Source: Nostoc sp. NMS4
GTDB lineage: Bacteria; Cyanobacteriota; Cyanobacteriia; Cyanobacteriales; Nostocaceae
Assembly: GCF_017115095.1 (NCBI RefSeq)
Contig: NZ_JABXKI010000094.1
Coordinates: 1 to 36,868, forward strand
Direction: 5' to 3'
Length of the DNA stretch: 36,868 nucleotides
Under the pieces are notes generated by a model that saw nothing but the letters and a program-made list of their open reading frames with translations, was not told the origin of the DNA and searched no databases. A program made the position numbers and the translations under genes. This document shows positions 15,931-25,906 of this stretch, one piece after another. How positions within the stretch are numbered: the stretch's first letter is position 1; each line of letters opens with the position of its first letter.

Positions 15931-18009
15931 GTGGCACGCACGATCCCGCTAGAGAAAGTACGCAACATTGGTATTGCGGCGCATATAGATGCGGGCAAAA
16001 CAACAACAACAGAGAGAATATTATTTTACTCTGGGATAATTCATAAAATAGGCGAAGTTCATGAAGGAACTGCCGTCACAGACTGGATGGAGCAGGAGCG
16101 AGAGCGGGGAATTACCATCACTGCTGCTGCGATCAGTACCAGTTGGAAAGATCATCAAATTAACATTATCGATACTCCGGGTCACGTAGACTTCACAATT
16201 GAAGTTGAGCGTTCCATGCGCGTGTTGGATGGTGTAATCGCAGTATTTTGTTCTGTGGGCGGCGTGCAACCGCAGTCTGAGACAGTGTGGCGGCAAGCAG
16301 AACGCTACAAAGTTCCTCGGATAGCCTTTATCAACAAGATGGATCGCACCGGAGCGAACTTTTATAAAGTTCACGAGCAAATCCGCGATCGCCTACGGGC
16401 GAATGCGATCGCCATTCAACTACCAATTGGTAGTGAAAACGACTTCCAAGGGATCGTTGACCTAGTAGGGCAACGTGCGTATATTTACGCAAATGACCAA
16501 GGCACCGATATCCAGGAAACCGATATCCCGGAAGCATTGCAAGCCCAGGTAGACGAATTCCGCACCAAGTTAATAGAAGCTGCGGCAGAAACCGATGATG
16601 CTCTGATGGCTAAGTACTTCGAGGGCGAAGAACTTACAGAACAGGAAGTTCGGACTGCCCTGCGTAAAGGCACAATTGCGGGGACAATTGTACCAGTACT
16701 TTGTGGTTCGGCATTCAAAAACAAAGGCGTGCAGTTGATGCTAGATGCCGTTGTCGATTACCTACCAGCGCCAAGTGAAGTACCACCAATTCAAGGCTTA
16801 CTGCCCAATGGCGATGCTATTGAGCGGCGGGCTGATGACAACGAACCCCTAGCGGCTCTGGCATTCAAGATTATGGCTGACCCTTACGGTCGCCTGACAT
16901 TTGTTCGCGTTTATTCTGGTGTCCTGAAAAAGGGCAGCTACGTTCTCAACGCTAGTAAGAATAAAAAAGAACGGATTTCCCGCTTAGTTCTGATGAAGGC
17001 AGACGATCGGCAAGATGTCGATGAACTGCGAGCAGGTGATTTGGGAGCAGCTCTGGGATTGAAAGACACCTTAACAGGTGACACGCTCTGTGATGAAGGA
17101 TCGCCAGTAATTCTGGAATCCCTATTCATTCCTGAGCCTGTGATCTCGGTGGCGGTTGAACCCAAAACCAAGAACGACATGGACAAGCTGTCCAAGGCTC
17201 TGCAATCTCTCTCAGAAGAAGACCCCACCTTCCGAGTCCGCGTCGATCCCGAAACAAACCAAACCGTGATCGCCGGGATGGGAGAGCTACACCTAGAAAT
17301 TCTAGTAGACCGGATGTTACGAGAATTCAAGGTGGAAGCGAATGTAGGTGCGCCACAAGTAGCTTACCGAGAAACAATTCGGAAAGCTGTGAACAAAGTT
17401 GAGGGCAAATTCATCCGCCAAAGTGGTGGTAAAGGTCAATACGGTCACGTTGTGATCAATTTGGAGCCTGGAGAACCCGGTAGTGGCTTTGAATTCGTTT
17501 CTAAAATTGCTGGCGGTACAGTACCTAAAGAGTACGTTGGCCCCGCAGAACAAGGGATGAAAGAAAGCTGCGAATCTGGTGTTCTAGCTGGATATCCATT
17601 GATTGACGTTAAAGCGACGCTAATTGATGGGTCATACCACGATGTAGACTCTTCAGAAATGGCTTTTAAAATCGCTGGCTCAATGGCGATGAAAGAGGCT
17701 GTGCTGAAAGCTTCACCTGTCATCTTAGAACCTATGATGAAAGTTGAAGTTGAAGTTCCTGAAGACTATATGGGAAATGTCATTGGCGACCTCAACACCC
17801 GCCGAGGGCAGATTGAAAGCCAAAGCACCGAAAAGGGACTCGCTAAGGTAACATCTAAAGTTCCACTGGCGAGTATGTTTGGCTACGCCACTGATATCAG
17901 GTCAAAAACCCAAGGTCGGGGTACCTTCACGATGGAGTTCAGCCACTACGAAGAGGTGCCTCGCAGCGTAGCTGAAACTATCATTGCAAAAAGCAAAGGG
18001 AACGCTTAG
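15931..18009 (+). CDS. fusA: Elongation factor G
   Basis: GTPase that drives tRNA-mRNA translocation on the ribosome. It is 692 residues, full length. G1 is [16 protein letters not shown]2 [10 protein letters not shown]3 DTPGHVDF, G4 NKMDRTGA and G5 GSAFKNKG; domains II-V follow with [11 protein letters not shown] and the C-terminal GEVMGDL-like block (here [13 protein letters not shown]). It starts at a GTG with an ideal AGGAGG (15920-15925) 5 nt upstream. The 136-bp gap from rpsG holds an imperfect hairpin (CGATATATCGC with GCGGTATATCG) and a small ACGG-TTTT-CCGT stem. Several long minus-strand frames inside are shadows. Confidence 0.98.
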   Translation: MARTIPLEKVRNIGIAAHIDAGKTTTTERILFYSGIIHKIGEVHEGTAVTDWMEQERERGITITAAAISTSWKDHQINIIDTPGHVDFTIEVERSMRVLDGVIAVFCSVGGVQPQSETVWRQAERYKVPRIAFINKMDRTGANFYKVHEQIRDRLRANAIAIQLPIGSENDFQGIVDLVGQRAYIYANDQGTDIQETDIPEALQAQVDEFRTKLIEAAAETDDALMAKYFEGEELTEQEVRTALRKGTIAGTIVPVLCGSAFKNKGVQLMLDAVVDYLPAPSEVPPIQGLLPNGDAIERRADDNEPLAALAFKIMADPYGRLTFVRVYSGVLKKGSYVLNASKNKKERISRLVLMKADDRQDVDELRAGDLGAALGLKDTLTGDTLCDEGSPVILESLFIPEPVISVAVEPKTKNDMDKLSKALQSLSEEDPTFRVRVDPETNQTVIAGMGELHLEILVDRMLREFKVEANVGAPQVAYRETIRKAVNKVEGKFIRQSGGKGQYGHVVINLEPGEPGSGFEFVSKIAGGTVPKEYVGPAEQGMKESCESGVLAGYPLIDVKATLIDGSYHDVDSSEMAFKIAGSMAMKEAVLKASPVILEPMMKVEVEVPEDYMGNVIGDLNTRRGQIESQSTEKGLAKVTSKVPLASMFGYATDIRSKTQGRGTFTMEFSHYEEVPRSVAETIIAKSKGNA

Positions 18010-18032
18010 TTAAAATAAGGAAATGAGGATTC

Positions 18033-19262
18033 ATGGCACGCGCAAAGTTTGAAAGGAATAAACCCCACATCAATATCGGTACAGTTGGCCACGTTGACCA
18101 CGGTAAAACTACCTTGACAGCAGCCATCACCATGACCTTGGCAGCTATGGGTCAGGCTGTAGCTAAGGGCTACGACCAAATTGATAATGCCCCAGAAGAA
18201 AAGGCACGGGGTATTACCATTAATACCGCTCACGTAGAGTATGAAACTGCAAGTCGGCACTATGCTCACGTAGACTGTCCAGGACACGCTGACTATGTGA
18301 AGAACATGATCACCGGTGCTGCCCAAATGGACGGAGGTATCCTCGTAGTAGCTGCTACCGATGGACCCATGCCCCAAACCCGCGAACACATCCTGTTGGC
18401 AAAACAGGTAGGCGTTCCCAGTCTGGTTGTCTTCTTGAACAAAGAAGATTTGATGGATGACCCAGAACTTTTGGAACTGGTAGAACTAGAACTTAGAGAA
18501 CTGTTAAGCAGCTACGATTTCCCTGGCGATGACATCCCCATTGTCAAAGGCTCTGGTCTGCAAGCTCTAGAAGCAATGACTAAGAATCCTAAGACCCAAC
18601 GCGGTGAAAATCCTTGGGTAGACAAAATCTACGAATTGATGGATGCTGTAGATTCTTACATCCCCACTCCTGAGCGGGATGTTGATAAACCCTTCCTGAT
18701 GGCTGTAGAAGACGTGTTCTCAATTACAGGTCGTGGTACTGTCGCCACTGGTCGGATTGAACGGGGTATAGTCAAAGTTGGCGATAACGTTGAACTAGTG
18801 GGTATCAGAGATACTCGCGCAACTACCGTAACTGGGATTGAAATGTTCAAGAAGAGTCTTGAGCAAGGTATGGCTGGGGATAACGCTGGCGTATTACTCC
18901 GGGGTATCCAGAAGGCTGATATTGAACGGGGTATGGTAATTGCCAAACCAGGTTCAATTAAACCTCACAATGAATTTGAAGGTGAAGTGTACGTCCTAAC
19001 AGAAAAAGAAGGTGGTCGTAAGACTCCATTTTTCGCTGGCTACCGTCCCCAATTCTACGTGCGGACAACCGATGTAACTGGTACTATCAAAGCCTACACC
19101 TCCGATGAAGGCAAAGAAGTAGAAATGGTGATGCCAGGCGATCGCATCAAGATGACAGTAGAATTGATCAATGCGATCGCTATTGAACAGGGAATGCGCT
19201 TCGCTATCCGTGAAGGTGGTCGCACTATCGGTGCTGGTGTCGTCTCCAAAATTATCAAGTAG
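18033..19262 (+). CDS. tufA: Elongation factor Tu
   Basis: GTPase that delivers aminoacyl-tRNA to the ribosome. It is 409 residues, normal for cyanobacteria and plastids. G1 is [11 protein letters not shown], the effector region [16 protein letters not shown]3 DCPGHADY, G4 NKEDLMDD and G5 the SGLQAL block; domain II has [18 protein letters not shown] and domain [16 protein letters not shown]. It lies 23 bp after fusA with GAGGA just before the ATG, so it is co-transcribed and probably co-translated. A strong hairpin follows 18 bp past the stop. Confidence 0.98.
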   Translation: MARAKFERNKPHINIGTVGHVDHGKTTLTAAITMTLAAMGQAVAKGYDQIDNAPEEKARGITINTAHVEYETASRHYAHVDCPGHADYVKNMITGAAQMDGGILVVAATDGPMPQTREHILLAKQVGVPSLVVFLNKEDLMDDPELLELVELELRELLSSYDFPGDDIPIVKGSGLQALEAMTKNPKTQRGENPWVDKIYELMDAVDSYIPTPERDVDKPFLMAVEDVFSITGRGTVATGRIERGIVKVGDNVELVGIRDTRATTVTGIEMFKKSLEQGMAGDNAGVLLRGIQKADIERGMVIAKPGSIKPHNEFEGEVYVLTEKEGGRKTPFFAGYRPQFYVRTTDVTGTIKAYTSDEGKEVEMVMPGDRIKMTVELINAIAIEQGMRFAIREGGRTIGAGVVSKIIK

Positions 19263-19280
19263 CACCTTTTGGCTCATAAC

Positions 19281-19325
19281 AAAGGAGCAGAGATGGTATA
19301 ATGCCTCTCTGCTCCTTTCTCTTCC
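19281..19325 (+). terminator. Strong hairpin after tufA
   Basis: AAAGGAGCAGAGA (19281-19293) pairs perfectly with TCTCTGCTCCTTT (19306-19318) over 13 bp with a 12-nt loop, followed by the pyrimidine run CTCTTCCCTC. It lies 18 bp past the tufA stop, so it probably ends or attenuates the rpsG-fusA-tufA message before rpsJ. Confidence 0.75.
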
Positions 19326-19394
19326 CTCTATAAATAAGCTAATAAGTAGTATCTTGACCACCAATGCCATAAGCGAAAACCAAGCTCCATAGGT

Positions 19395-19555
19395 ACGTGT
19401 CACAAGAGAAAGATTTCGGTCTTGGGAACCAGGACTCCTGCCCTTGGAGGGAATGTAATACCAAAAAAACTACGGAGTTTTTGAGGCTATTCCCGATGAA
19501 TTGGGAAGCTCGGACTTCAGCCGTAGGCAAGTCTGAGTAGTTCACCCTGTAAATA
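19395..19555 (+). other. Structured element between tufA and rpsJ, possible IS200/IS605-type right-end remnant
   Basis: A run of potential stems: GGGAAT (about 19450) with ATTCCC (about 19491); AAAAACT with AGTTTTT; and a terminal hairpin CTCGGACTT (19509-19517) with AAGTCTGAG (19529-19537) that has an inner GCC-GTA-GGC, followed by TAGTTCAC. A 3'-terminal hairpin followed closely by TTCAC is, from general knowledge, how the right ends (and guide-RNA 3' parts) of many cyanobacterial IS200/IS605/IS1341-type elements look. No tnpA or tnpB frame is present. If it is correct, this is a stand-alone remnant or a small non-autonomous copy. The alternative is an rpsJ leader. Confidence 0.35.
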
Positions 19556-19589
19556 CTCCCCTAATTACGCAGAACCTGGAAAATTAAAG

Positions 19590-19907
19590 ATGGCAACTCT
19601 ACAGCAGCAGAAGATTAGAATTCGCTTACAAGCCTTTGACAGGCGCTTACTAGATACATCTTGCGAGAAGATTGTAGACACAGCTAACCGCACCAACGCT
19701 ACAGCCATAGGCCCAATTCCTTTACCAACAAAACGCCGGATCTATTGTGTGCTGCGATCGCCTCACGTAGATAAAGATTCACGGGAACACTTTGAAACCC
19801 GTACTCATCGCCGGATTATTGACATTTATCAGCCTTCTTCTAAGACTATTGATGCTCTGATGAAATTGGATCTACCATCGGGCGTAGATATCGAAGTCAA
19901 ACTTTAA
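19590..19907 (+). CDS. rpsJ: 30S ribosomal protein S10
   Basis: A small-subunit protein that also acts as the NusE antitermination partner. It is 105 residues with [51 protein letters not shown] and [12 protein letters not shown], complete. In most bacteria it begins the S10 operon; in cyanobacteria it follows tufA, as here. The 327-bp gap contains the tufA hairpin and a structured repeat, so rpsJ probably has its own promoter. Confidence 0.98.
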   Translation: MATLQQQKIRIRLQAFDRRLLDTSCEKIVDTANRTNATAIGPIPLPTKRRIYCVLRSPHVDKDSREHFETRTHRRIIDIYQPSSKTIDALMKLDLPSGVDIEVKL

Positions 19908-19968
19908 TTTAGTCATTGGTCATTAACAAATGACAAAGGACAAATAACACTAGTATTAATATTTACAC

Positions 19969-19999
19969 AGCCCTGAAGAAATATATCTCAGGGCTTTTA
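19969..19999 (+). terminator. Intrinsic terminator of rpsJ
   Basis: AGCCCTGA (19969-19976) pairs with TCAGGGCT (19988-19995), with an 11-nt loop and a following TTTATTT. It is a classic GC-stem plus T-run 62 bp past the stop. Confidence 0.85.
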
Positions 20000-20091
20000 T
20001 TTAGCTAGGAAACAAATGATAGAATGTAGACAAAGTACGGGAAAAGCAGAGAAAAAGAAATTTTAAAGATTAAGTTTATACCAAAGTAACA

Positions 20092-20739
20092 ATGACATCA
20101 TCTTCTAAAATTGCAGTTCGTGAACTACCTCTGTTCCCGTTACCCGAAGTAGTTCTGTTTCCTACCAGGCCATTACCCCTGCATATCTTTGAATTTCGCT
20201 ACCGAATCATGATGAACACGATTTTGGAGAGCGATCGCAGGTTCGGTGTTTTGATGTTTGATCCAGTCAAAGGTACAATTGCAAACACTGGTTGCTGTGC
20301 CGAAATCATTCATCACCAAAGGTTGCCAGACGATCGGATCAAGATGATGACTTTAGGGCAGCAAAGATTTCGTGTCTTAGAGTATGTTCGTGAAAAGCCA
20401 TACCGCGTTGGCTTAGTTGAATGGATTGAAGACCAACCACCGACTAAAGATTTGCGACCTTTATCAACTGAAGTAGAACAATTACTACGAGATGTTGTAC
20501 GTTTGTCATCTAAATTAACCGAACAAAATATTGAACTGCCAGAAGATTTACCCGATCTACCTACAGAGTTATCTTATTGGGTAGCCAGCAACCTTTATGG
20601 TGTCGCCGCAGAGCAGCAATTATTGCTAGAAATGCAAGATACTGTAACTCGTCTAGAGCGGGAAGCAGAAATTTTAACTTCTACTCGGAATCACTTGGCA
20701 GCTCGCGCTGTTCTCAAAGATACATTTAGTGAAAAGTGA
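20092..20739 (+). CDS. Stand-alone LON substrate-binding (N-terminal) domain protein
   Basis: 215 residues. It starts VRELPLFPLPEVVLFPTRPLPLHIFEFRYR, the hallmark of the Lon protease N-terminal domain, followed by FGVLMFDP, the G.(C)CAEI.....LPDDRIKMMTLGQQRFRV beta-rich core and a C-terminal helical segment. The AAA+ and Ser-Lys protease domains of Lon are absent and no frame for them lies nearby, so this is the stand-alone form common in cyanobacteria and plants, whose role is not established (substrate recognition or a cereblon-like adaptor is a guess). It lies between the rpsJ terminator and pheA, which converges on it. Confidence 0.9.
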   Translation: MTSSSKIAVRELPLFPLPEVVLFPTRPLPLHIFEFRYRIMMNTILESDRRFGVLMFDPVKGTIANTGCCAEIIHHQRLPDDRIKMMTLGQQRFRVLEYVREKPYRVGLVEWIEDQPPTKDLRPLSTEVEQLLRDVVRLSSKLTEQNIELPEDLPDLPTELSYWVASNLYGVAAEQQLLLEMQDTVTRLEREAEILTSTRNHLAARAVLKDTFSEK

Positions 20740-20747
20740 AGAGTCAA

Positions 20748-20875
20748 AAAAAGTGAGGAGTTAGGAGTTAAGAGTTATCAATTATTAGGTAGGGAATATA
20801 AATTATAAGTTGCCAATCTTTTATTTTTTGTTATTTATTCCTAACTCCTCACTCCTAACTCCTAACTTCTGAAGT
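20748..20875. repeat. Short-tandem-repeat pair forming an inverted repeat
   Basis: GTGAGGAGTTAGGA (about 20751) and TCCTAACTCCTCAC (about 20837) are exact complements about 70 bp apart; each belongs to a run of GGAGTTA or CTCCTAA heptads. The downstream run overlaps the last codons of pheA. The repeat lies between convergent genes and could form a long stem in either transcript. Confidence 0.65.
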
Positions 20876-21745
20876 AACAGCGCTAATCGGCAAAACATTG
20901 TAAACGCCAAGAATTTTTAAAATCTCGGTGTGGATAGTTAATTCTGCTAAAGCCGATTGCATTTCTGCTTCCTTGCCATCTGCTTCTAAATCGATGAAAA
21001 ATAAGTATTCGCCTAGCGATCGCTTCGTAGGACGAGATTCAATCCGGCTGAGGTTAATTCCTAGTTGAGCAAATATTTGTAAAGGTTTGACCAATGCTCC
21101 GGGTGTGTTGGCGGGCATACTAAAAGCCAGTGATGTGTGACTGGCAGGTGTTGTTGATATCTGGTAGCCAGCGTCCGCTTCGCCCTGACTTACTACCCAA
21201 AAACGAGTAAAGTTTTCTGGATTGTCGTTGATACCACTAGCAAGTATCGGCAGGTTGTAGAGTTGAGCGGCTCTACTAGAAGCGATCGCTGCCGTTGTTG
21301 TCTCTTGCTCTAATCGCTGTAGTGCTTCGGTTGTGGAATTGCTGGGAATAATCTGTACAGTTGGGAGAAACCGCTCTAACCATCCCTGACATTGTGCCAA
21401 AGCTTGCGGGTGAGAGTAAACAGTTTTAATTTGATCTAAATTAGACGCGCAGGAAATTAACGTATGGGCAATGGGTAATACCAAAGCCAACTGAATACGC
21501 AAACTATCCAACTGCCATAGTGTATCCATTGTTGTAGTCACACTCCCTTCAATAGAATTTTCCACTGGCACAACAGCCAAGTGAGCTTGACCATTAGCAA
21601 CGGCGTGCAGTGATTGGGGGATAGTAGGATAGGGAGATAACGTAGCTTCAACTCCCGTACTTTTAGTTAGCCAGTTGACATAAAAAACAGTTGCTTGTTC
21701 TGTATAAGTGCCGGGAGGACCTAAATGTGCGATCGATAAAGTCAT
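20855..21745 (-). CDS. pheA: Prephenate dehydratase
   Basis: Converts prephenate to phenylpyruvate, the committed step of phenylalanine synthesis. It is a monofunctional enzyme with no chorismate mutase domain. The catalytic domain begins HLGPPGTYTEQA, includes VVPVENSIEGSV and ends near NFTRFWVVS with the essential Thr-Arg-Phe triad. A C-terminal ACT regulatory domain follows, with GALVKPLQIFAQLGINLSRIESRP (the GAL and ESRP motifs that bind Phe for feedback inhibition). I use the ATG at 21745 (296 residues): an AAGG lies about 8 nt upstream and the family start is MTLSIAHLGP. The frame continues upstream to 21847, but those 34 residues are Lys/Ile-rich translation of AT-rich promoter DNA. 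Its last codons overlap a short tandem repeat. Confidence 0.95.
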   Translation of the reverse strand: MTLSIAHLGPPGTYTEQATVFYVNWLTKSTGVEATLSPYPTIPQSLHAVANGQAHLAVVPVENSIEGSVTTTMDTLWQLDSLRIQLALVLPIAHTLISCASNLDQIKTVYSHPQALAQCQGWLERFLPTVQIIPSNSTTEALQRLEQETTTAAIASSRAAQLYNLPILASGINDNPENFTRFWVVSQGEADAGYQISTTPASHTSLAFSMPANTPGALVKPLQIFAQLGINLSRIESRPTKRSLGEYLFFIDLEADGKEAEMQSALAELTIHTEILKILGVYNVLPISAVTSEVRS

Positions 21746-21900
21746 ACCTTTAGCCTTGAGTTGCGGGTTTTTTGCGTAAACTGAGCGTACCAACTTTTTG
21801 CTAATTATTTTTATAGTCAATAAATTTTTTACTTTTATAATAATCAAAACTAAGTTGTTAAAAAATATTAAAATTAAGGAACAGATATTTTAATCAGTTC

Positions 21901-22488
21901 ATGGCTACTCGGTTTACTGCCTCCCAATCGGTTGAAATCGCTGTTCCAGAGCAGCCTATTCCCATTCAGCACTACTTACGTCAGCCTCAACGTCTGGTTA
22001 AGGCTTTGGTTGATAATAGCCGAATTCAGCAGCTTTCTGAGGAAGTATTTCGCTTGAAAATGCGTCCGCTTACTTTTATGTCACTCAGTATTCAACCTAC
22101 TGTAGACATGAGAGTATGGGCAGAATCAAATGGAATAATTTATTTGCGATCGCTAAACTGTGAAATTTTAGGTTTCGAGTATATTAACCAGCGTTTTACT
22201 CTCAATTTAAAAGGGTATTTATCTCCCAAAGAGTTTAGCACTGGCACTCGCTTGCAAGGAAAGGCTGATTTAGAGGTAATGGTGGATTTCCCACCGCCAT
22301 TTTCCTTTACTCCTAAGCCAATTTTAGAAGCTACTGGCAATGGTTTACTTAAAAGCGTGCTGTTGTCAGTTAAACAACGGTTATTGAATCAACTTTTGAT
22401 GGATTATCGCTACTGGGTGATATCACAAACCAAAGATAGAGGACTTGACAGTGATAGTGCTGAATTACCAATCCTGAATGCTGAGTAA
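21901..22488 (+). CDS. DUF1997 family protein
   Basis: 195 residues matching the cyanobacterial/plastid DUF1997 family: HYLRQPQRLVKALVDNSRIQQL, FRLKMRPLTFMSLSIQPTVDMRVW, GFEYINQRFTLNLKGYL and VDFPPPFSFTPKPILEATGNGLLKSVLLSVKQRLLNQLLMDYRYWV. This is a lipid-binding-like alpha/beta pattern of unknown function. No signal peptide or membrane segment is visible. It is divergent from pheA and ends exactly where rnhB ends on the other strand: the two stop codons abut at 22488/22489 with no gap. Confidence 0.85.
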   Translation: MATRFTASQSVEIAVPEQPIPIQHYLRQPQRLVKALVDNSRIQQLSEEVFRLKMRPLTFMSLSIQPTVDMRVWAESNGIIYLRSLNCEILGFEYINQRFTLNLKGYLSPKEFSTGTRLQGKADLEVMVDFPPPFSFTPKPILEATGNGLLKSVLLSVKQRLLNQLLMDYRYWVISQTKDRGLDSDSAELPILNAE

Positions 22489-23139
22489 TTATTTAACTAT
22501 TTTGATTTGGCAAGGGCGAAAAGACTGACGGTGTAGGGGCGATGGCCCGTATTGTTGCAAAGCCAGCAAATGCCTCTGGCTACCATAACCCTTGTTACTT
22601 TCTAGATTGTACATAGGGTATTTTAATGCTAAACGCATTATCAGTTCGTCACGCCAAACCTTAGCGACAATACTAGCAGAGGCAATAGCGAGCGATCGCT
22701 CGTCTCCTTTGACTATTGTTTGTTGCGGCAATAGCAAATCTTTGATTGACTGATTGCCATCAATCAAGCAGAGTGTGGGCTGTACCTTTAACTTCAGTAC
22801 AGCCCGCTTCATTGCTAACAGCGTTGCTTGCAAAATATTTATCTTGTCAATTTCGGCAGTAGAAGCAAACCCAATTTTCCAGTCTATAGCCAGCCCACAA
22901 ATTTGTTGCGCTAGCTGAGTTCTCCGAGAACTAGACAACTTTTTACTGTCTTTGATTTTAGCGGCCATCAGTATTGGCAAAGCGCTATCTGGTAGGATCA
23001 CTGCTGCCGCCACCACAGGCCCAAATAGAGCGCCTCGTCCTACTTCATCAACACCTGCAAACAACCCTGGAATCTCTGACAAGGTAGAAAACTCCAGCCA
23101 AGTGGATTGTTCCAAAGGCGTTGGCGATGTTTCTACCAT
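22489..23139 (-). CDS. rnhB: Ribonuclease HII
   Basis: Cuts RNA in RNA-DNA hybrids and removes single ribonucleotides from DNA. 216 residues. Motif GVDEVGRGALFGPVVAAAVIL carries the catalytic Asp31-Glu32; LIDGNQ carries Asp127; KGDERSLAIASASIVAKVWRD carries the fourth acidic site and the SIVAK block. All active-site residues are intact. It lies 8 bp downstream of rne on the same strand, so the two are co-transcribed; rne-rnhB linkage is known in other cyanobacteria (for example Synechocystis 6803). Confidence 0.96.
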   Translation of the reverse strand: MVETSPTPLEQSTWLEFSTLSEIPGLFAGVDEVGRGALFGPVVAAAVILPDSALPILMAAKIKDSKKLSSSRRTQLAQQICGLAIDWKIGFASTAEIDKINILQATLLAMKRAVLKLKVQPTLCLIDGNQSIKDLLLPQQTIVKGDERSLAIASASIVAKVWRDELIMRLALKYPMYNLESNKGYGSQRHLLALQQYGPSPLHRQSFRPCQIKIVK

Positions 23140-23147
23140 AAAGCAAA

Positions 23148-25289
23148 TTAATTATCCTCGATCGCTGAGGAACGACGGCGGCGGCGACGGCTGGCTGTGG
23201 CGCTACTATTAGCTTCACTTTCATCTGCAATCTCATTCGCGGCGGCGGCTTTCGCAGACAAGCGTCCCGAAGGATTCACAGTCAACTCCGATGGTTCAGT
23301 TGTCTCTTCAATTAAAGATTTTTGTTCTGGCTCAATAACTTTTGGTGTCGGTATTTTGCTTGCAGTTATTTCAGGTGTTACCTTTTGGGCAATAGTGATT
23401 ATTTCAGGTATTGCTTTTGGGACAATAGTTGATTCTGAGGTTGATTCAATTGGGGTCGTTGGTTGTTGACCGGGCTGAATCACATTAATAATCACAGACT
23501 TGGTATTTTTAACCTCTTGCTCTAACTTCACCAAAGGAGATATTCCCATCAAGGCAAATATATCCTGTTCTTGGATGCTCATTTCTACAGTTCTAATCTC
23601 CGGTGGTTCTACCACTGGCTTAATTGGTTCTGCCTTGATAATTTTAGTGCGCTCTACTCTTTCACTCCAACCAGGTTTACCAAGAGTGGGCGAGGGAATT
23701 TCTGGTGCAACTCCTATTTCTGGTTCTACATCCAGGTCTAAATCTTGCTCGTTAACAAAAGCCAGGGGATTGGGAACAATCCGAGCTTCATCTTTCCCGT
23801 TTAACCCATTGACACCAATTCGACTGCGGCGAGTCCGGGTACGGCGCTTATCATTAAGTTCTTGATAACTAGGATGATTGATCAGATTGAGGTTGCTCAA
23901 TTCCGAGTCGCCGTCAAATGCTTCCCCAAATCCATCATAGGTTTCTCTTGGTTCCGGGATGCGGGCAGATGGTTGACGTGGTTCTCGGTGAGGCAAAGAT
24001 ACAAAACGCTCGCGATCTGGTGTCTCTGCCGGTATCGGTAATCGGTTTTCGATCTCTCCAGGGAGACGCACAGTATGTCCTAAACCGCCACAGGTGGGGC
24101 AAGTTTCACCAAACAATTCGTAAATATTTTGACCCTGACGTTTGCGGGTCAGTTCTACTAAACCTAGTTCGGTAAGTTGGGCAATCTGGGGACGAGCTTT
24201 GTCTGCTTTGAGTGCTTTATTAAAGTGTTCGAGAACTTGTAGTTGGTCACGTCTCGATTCCATATCGATAAAATCAACGACGATCACCCCGGCAATATTC
24301 CGCAGACGCAACTGACGAGCGATTTCTGTAGCAGCTTCGCAGTTTGTCCACAAAACTGTTTCTCTAGCTGTTGCCGATCGCGTGAAGGAACCTGAGTTAA
24401 CATCGATTACGGTTAATGCTTCCGTCGGCTCGATGATGATGTAACCGCCAGAAGGTAGGTCTACTCTTGGTTTCAGGGCTTCTCGAATCGCAGCAGTAAT
24501 GCGGAAATACTCTAAAATTGGCGAGCGATCGCGGTGATGGTCAATCAACAATCCCTGCGGTGTTTGACCGCCACTCCAATTCTGCAAGTACTGTTTAACC
24601 CGCTTCAAACCAGTACTAGAATCTACGACAATCCGATTGACATCCGCGCCGTACATATCCCGCAATACGCGCTGGATAAAGTCGTCGTCTCGGTTGAGGA
24701 GTGCTGGAGCGCGGGTGGAATGGGCTTCCTGCTGAATCGCCTCCCATTGCTTTTGCAGCAATTCCAAATCTTCCATAATCGCTTCTTCAGGCTTGCCTTC
24801 TGCTTCTGTACGCACAAGCAAACCCATTCCCGCCGGTTTGACCAAAATCGCCAGCGCTCGTAAGCGGTTGCGCTCACTTTCACTTTTAATCCGCCGGGAT
24901 AAATTTACGCCCCTACCGTAGGGCATCAGTACTACGTAGCGTCCGGGTAAGGTAATATTACCCGTGAGCCTGGGTCCTTTTGTCCCCGTTGGCTCTTTCA
25001 TTACTTGCACCAAAACTTTCTGTTGTGGTGCTAGTAGTTCTGTAATTGCGGCGGCGGTACGTTTGAGCTTCAATGGCCCCAAGTCGGTGACGTGAATAAA
25101 ACCGTTACGCTCTGGGTCGCCAATATTGACAAAAGCCGCATCTATCCCAGGCAACACGTTTTCTACTACTCCTAAGTAGATATCACCTATTTGATGATGA
25201 CCCGTAGCAACAACGAGTTCCTGTATTTGATCTTCAGAAAAAACCGCAGCAATTTGGTGCTGCTCCGCGATGATAATTTGTTTTGGCAT
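23148..25289 (-). CDS. rne: Ribonuclease E/G
   Basis: The main endoribonuclease of mRNA turnover and rRNA processing. 713 residues. The S1 domain is at about 35-125 (GDIYLGVVENVLPGIDAAFVNIG). The DNase-I-like catalytic core has Asp296 (VIDVNSG) and the VVDFIDM segment (Asp339/Asp342) that bind Mg. The Zn-link is CPTCGG (397-402). The C-terminal 300 residues are low-complexity and poorly conserved, ending in ATASRRRRRRSSAIEDN. The Arg-run plus SSA (701-709) is the conserved cyanobacterial tail reported to recruit polynucleotide phosphorylase, so this RNase E should form a two-enzyme degradosome. GAGGAAA lies 8 nt before the ATG. It is followed by rnhB after 8 bp and preceded by a 937-bp gene-free leader region. 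Confidence 0.97.
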   Translation of the reverse strand: MPKQIIIAEQHQIAAVFSEDQIQELVVATGHHQIGDIYLGVVENVLPGIDAAFVNIGDPERNGFIHVTDLGPLKLKRTAAAITELLAPQQKVLVQVMKEPTGTKGPRLTGNITLPGRYVVLMPYGRGVNLSRRIKSESERNRLRALAILVKPAGMGLLVRTEAEGKPEEAIMEDLELLQKQWEAIQQEAHSTRAPALLNRDDDFIQRVLRDMYGADVNRIVVDSSTGLKRVKQYLQNWSGGQTPQGLLIDHHRDRSPILEYFRITAAIREALKPRVDLPSGGYIIIEPTEALTVIDVNSGSFTRSATARETVLWTNCEAATEIARQLRLRNIAGVIVVDFIDMESRRDQLQVLEHFNKALKADKARPQIAQLTELGLVELTRKRQGQNIYELFGETCPTCGGLGHTVRLPGEIENRLPIPAETPDRERFVSLPHREPRQPSARIPEPRETYDGFGEAFDGDSELSNLNLINHPSYQELNDKRRTRTRRSRIGVNGLNGKDEARIVPNPLAFVNEQDLDLDVEPEIGVAPEIPSPTLGKPGWSERVERTKIIKAEPIKPVVEPPEIRTVEMSIQEQDIFALMGISPLVKLEQEVKNTKSVIINVIQPGQQPTTPIESTSESTIVPKAIPEIITIAQKVTPEITASKIPTPKVIEPEQKSLIEETTEPSELTVNPSGRLSAKAAAANEIADESEANSSATASRRRRRRSSAIEDN

Positions 25290-25874
25290 TCAATTTCCTC
25301 AAAAATTGGCAGCACTTACAGGTTTGAGGTTTGTTATATCAAGTCCGGTTAATTACTTAATAATTCAAAACTACTTGCGTCTCCGCGTCAGTTTTAATTA
25401 CTAGTTGTTTCTCGGTTTGATATTATACTTTTGCTGCCCTCGCAACCCTCAAAAGGCGCTACTGGTAATAAAAATCGCAAATCTGAGCTTCTAAGTTAAA
25501 TAGCTATTGGCGCTCTTTAGAGCGTTTCTACGGCTGATTATTCCAGAACTGCTGCATATCGTTTAAGCAATTAAATCAACCGTCCGTGGTTGATTTGTCA
25601 TGCAATACCCTCAAATCTTGAGAGTTCTGAGTTGAAAGTTCTAAATCCTGAGTGAGCATTTAACTCAGGATGCTTTATTTGAGAGTAACCTACTGAATTC
25701 GTTAAGAAAAAGAAACTATTTCTATTTTCCATTCCCCGGATTTATCTTAGGGTTATACTCAGCAACGCCAGTTGCCACCCTGCCTTGAGCCGCTCTAGCC
25801 TAAGACAAGCAGCGTTTTGCACGTCTGGTGAACGTCTGCAAGTCGGCATAACCGACAGCAGTTGCTTTAACTCT

Positions 25875-25906
25875 AAAAAAGTAATGCACTAGCTCTTGGG
25901 CATTAC
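25875..25906 (-). terminator. Intrinsic terminator on the minus strand
   Basis: Read on the minus strand, GTAATGC pairs with GCATTAC across 12 nt and is followed at once by TTTTTT. It lies 320 nt beyond the stop of the radical SAM gene and 586 nt before rne. It would end read-through, end a small RNA made from the intervening DNA, or attenuate rne. Confidence 0.65.

Noticed and set aside
16021..17723. Several minus-strand frames inside fusA
   Set aside because: They are shadows of a strongly biased, clearly functional gene on the plus strand.
20834..20870. ACTCCTCACTCC resembling the Yfr1 RNA core ACTCCTCACAC
   Set aside because: It is one unit of a heptad repeat and lacks the two flanking stems expected for Yfr1.
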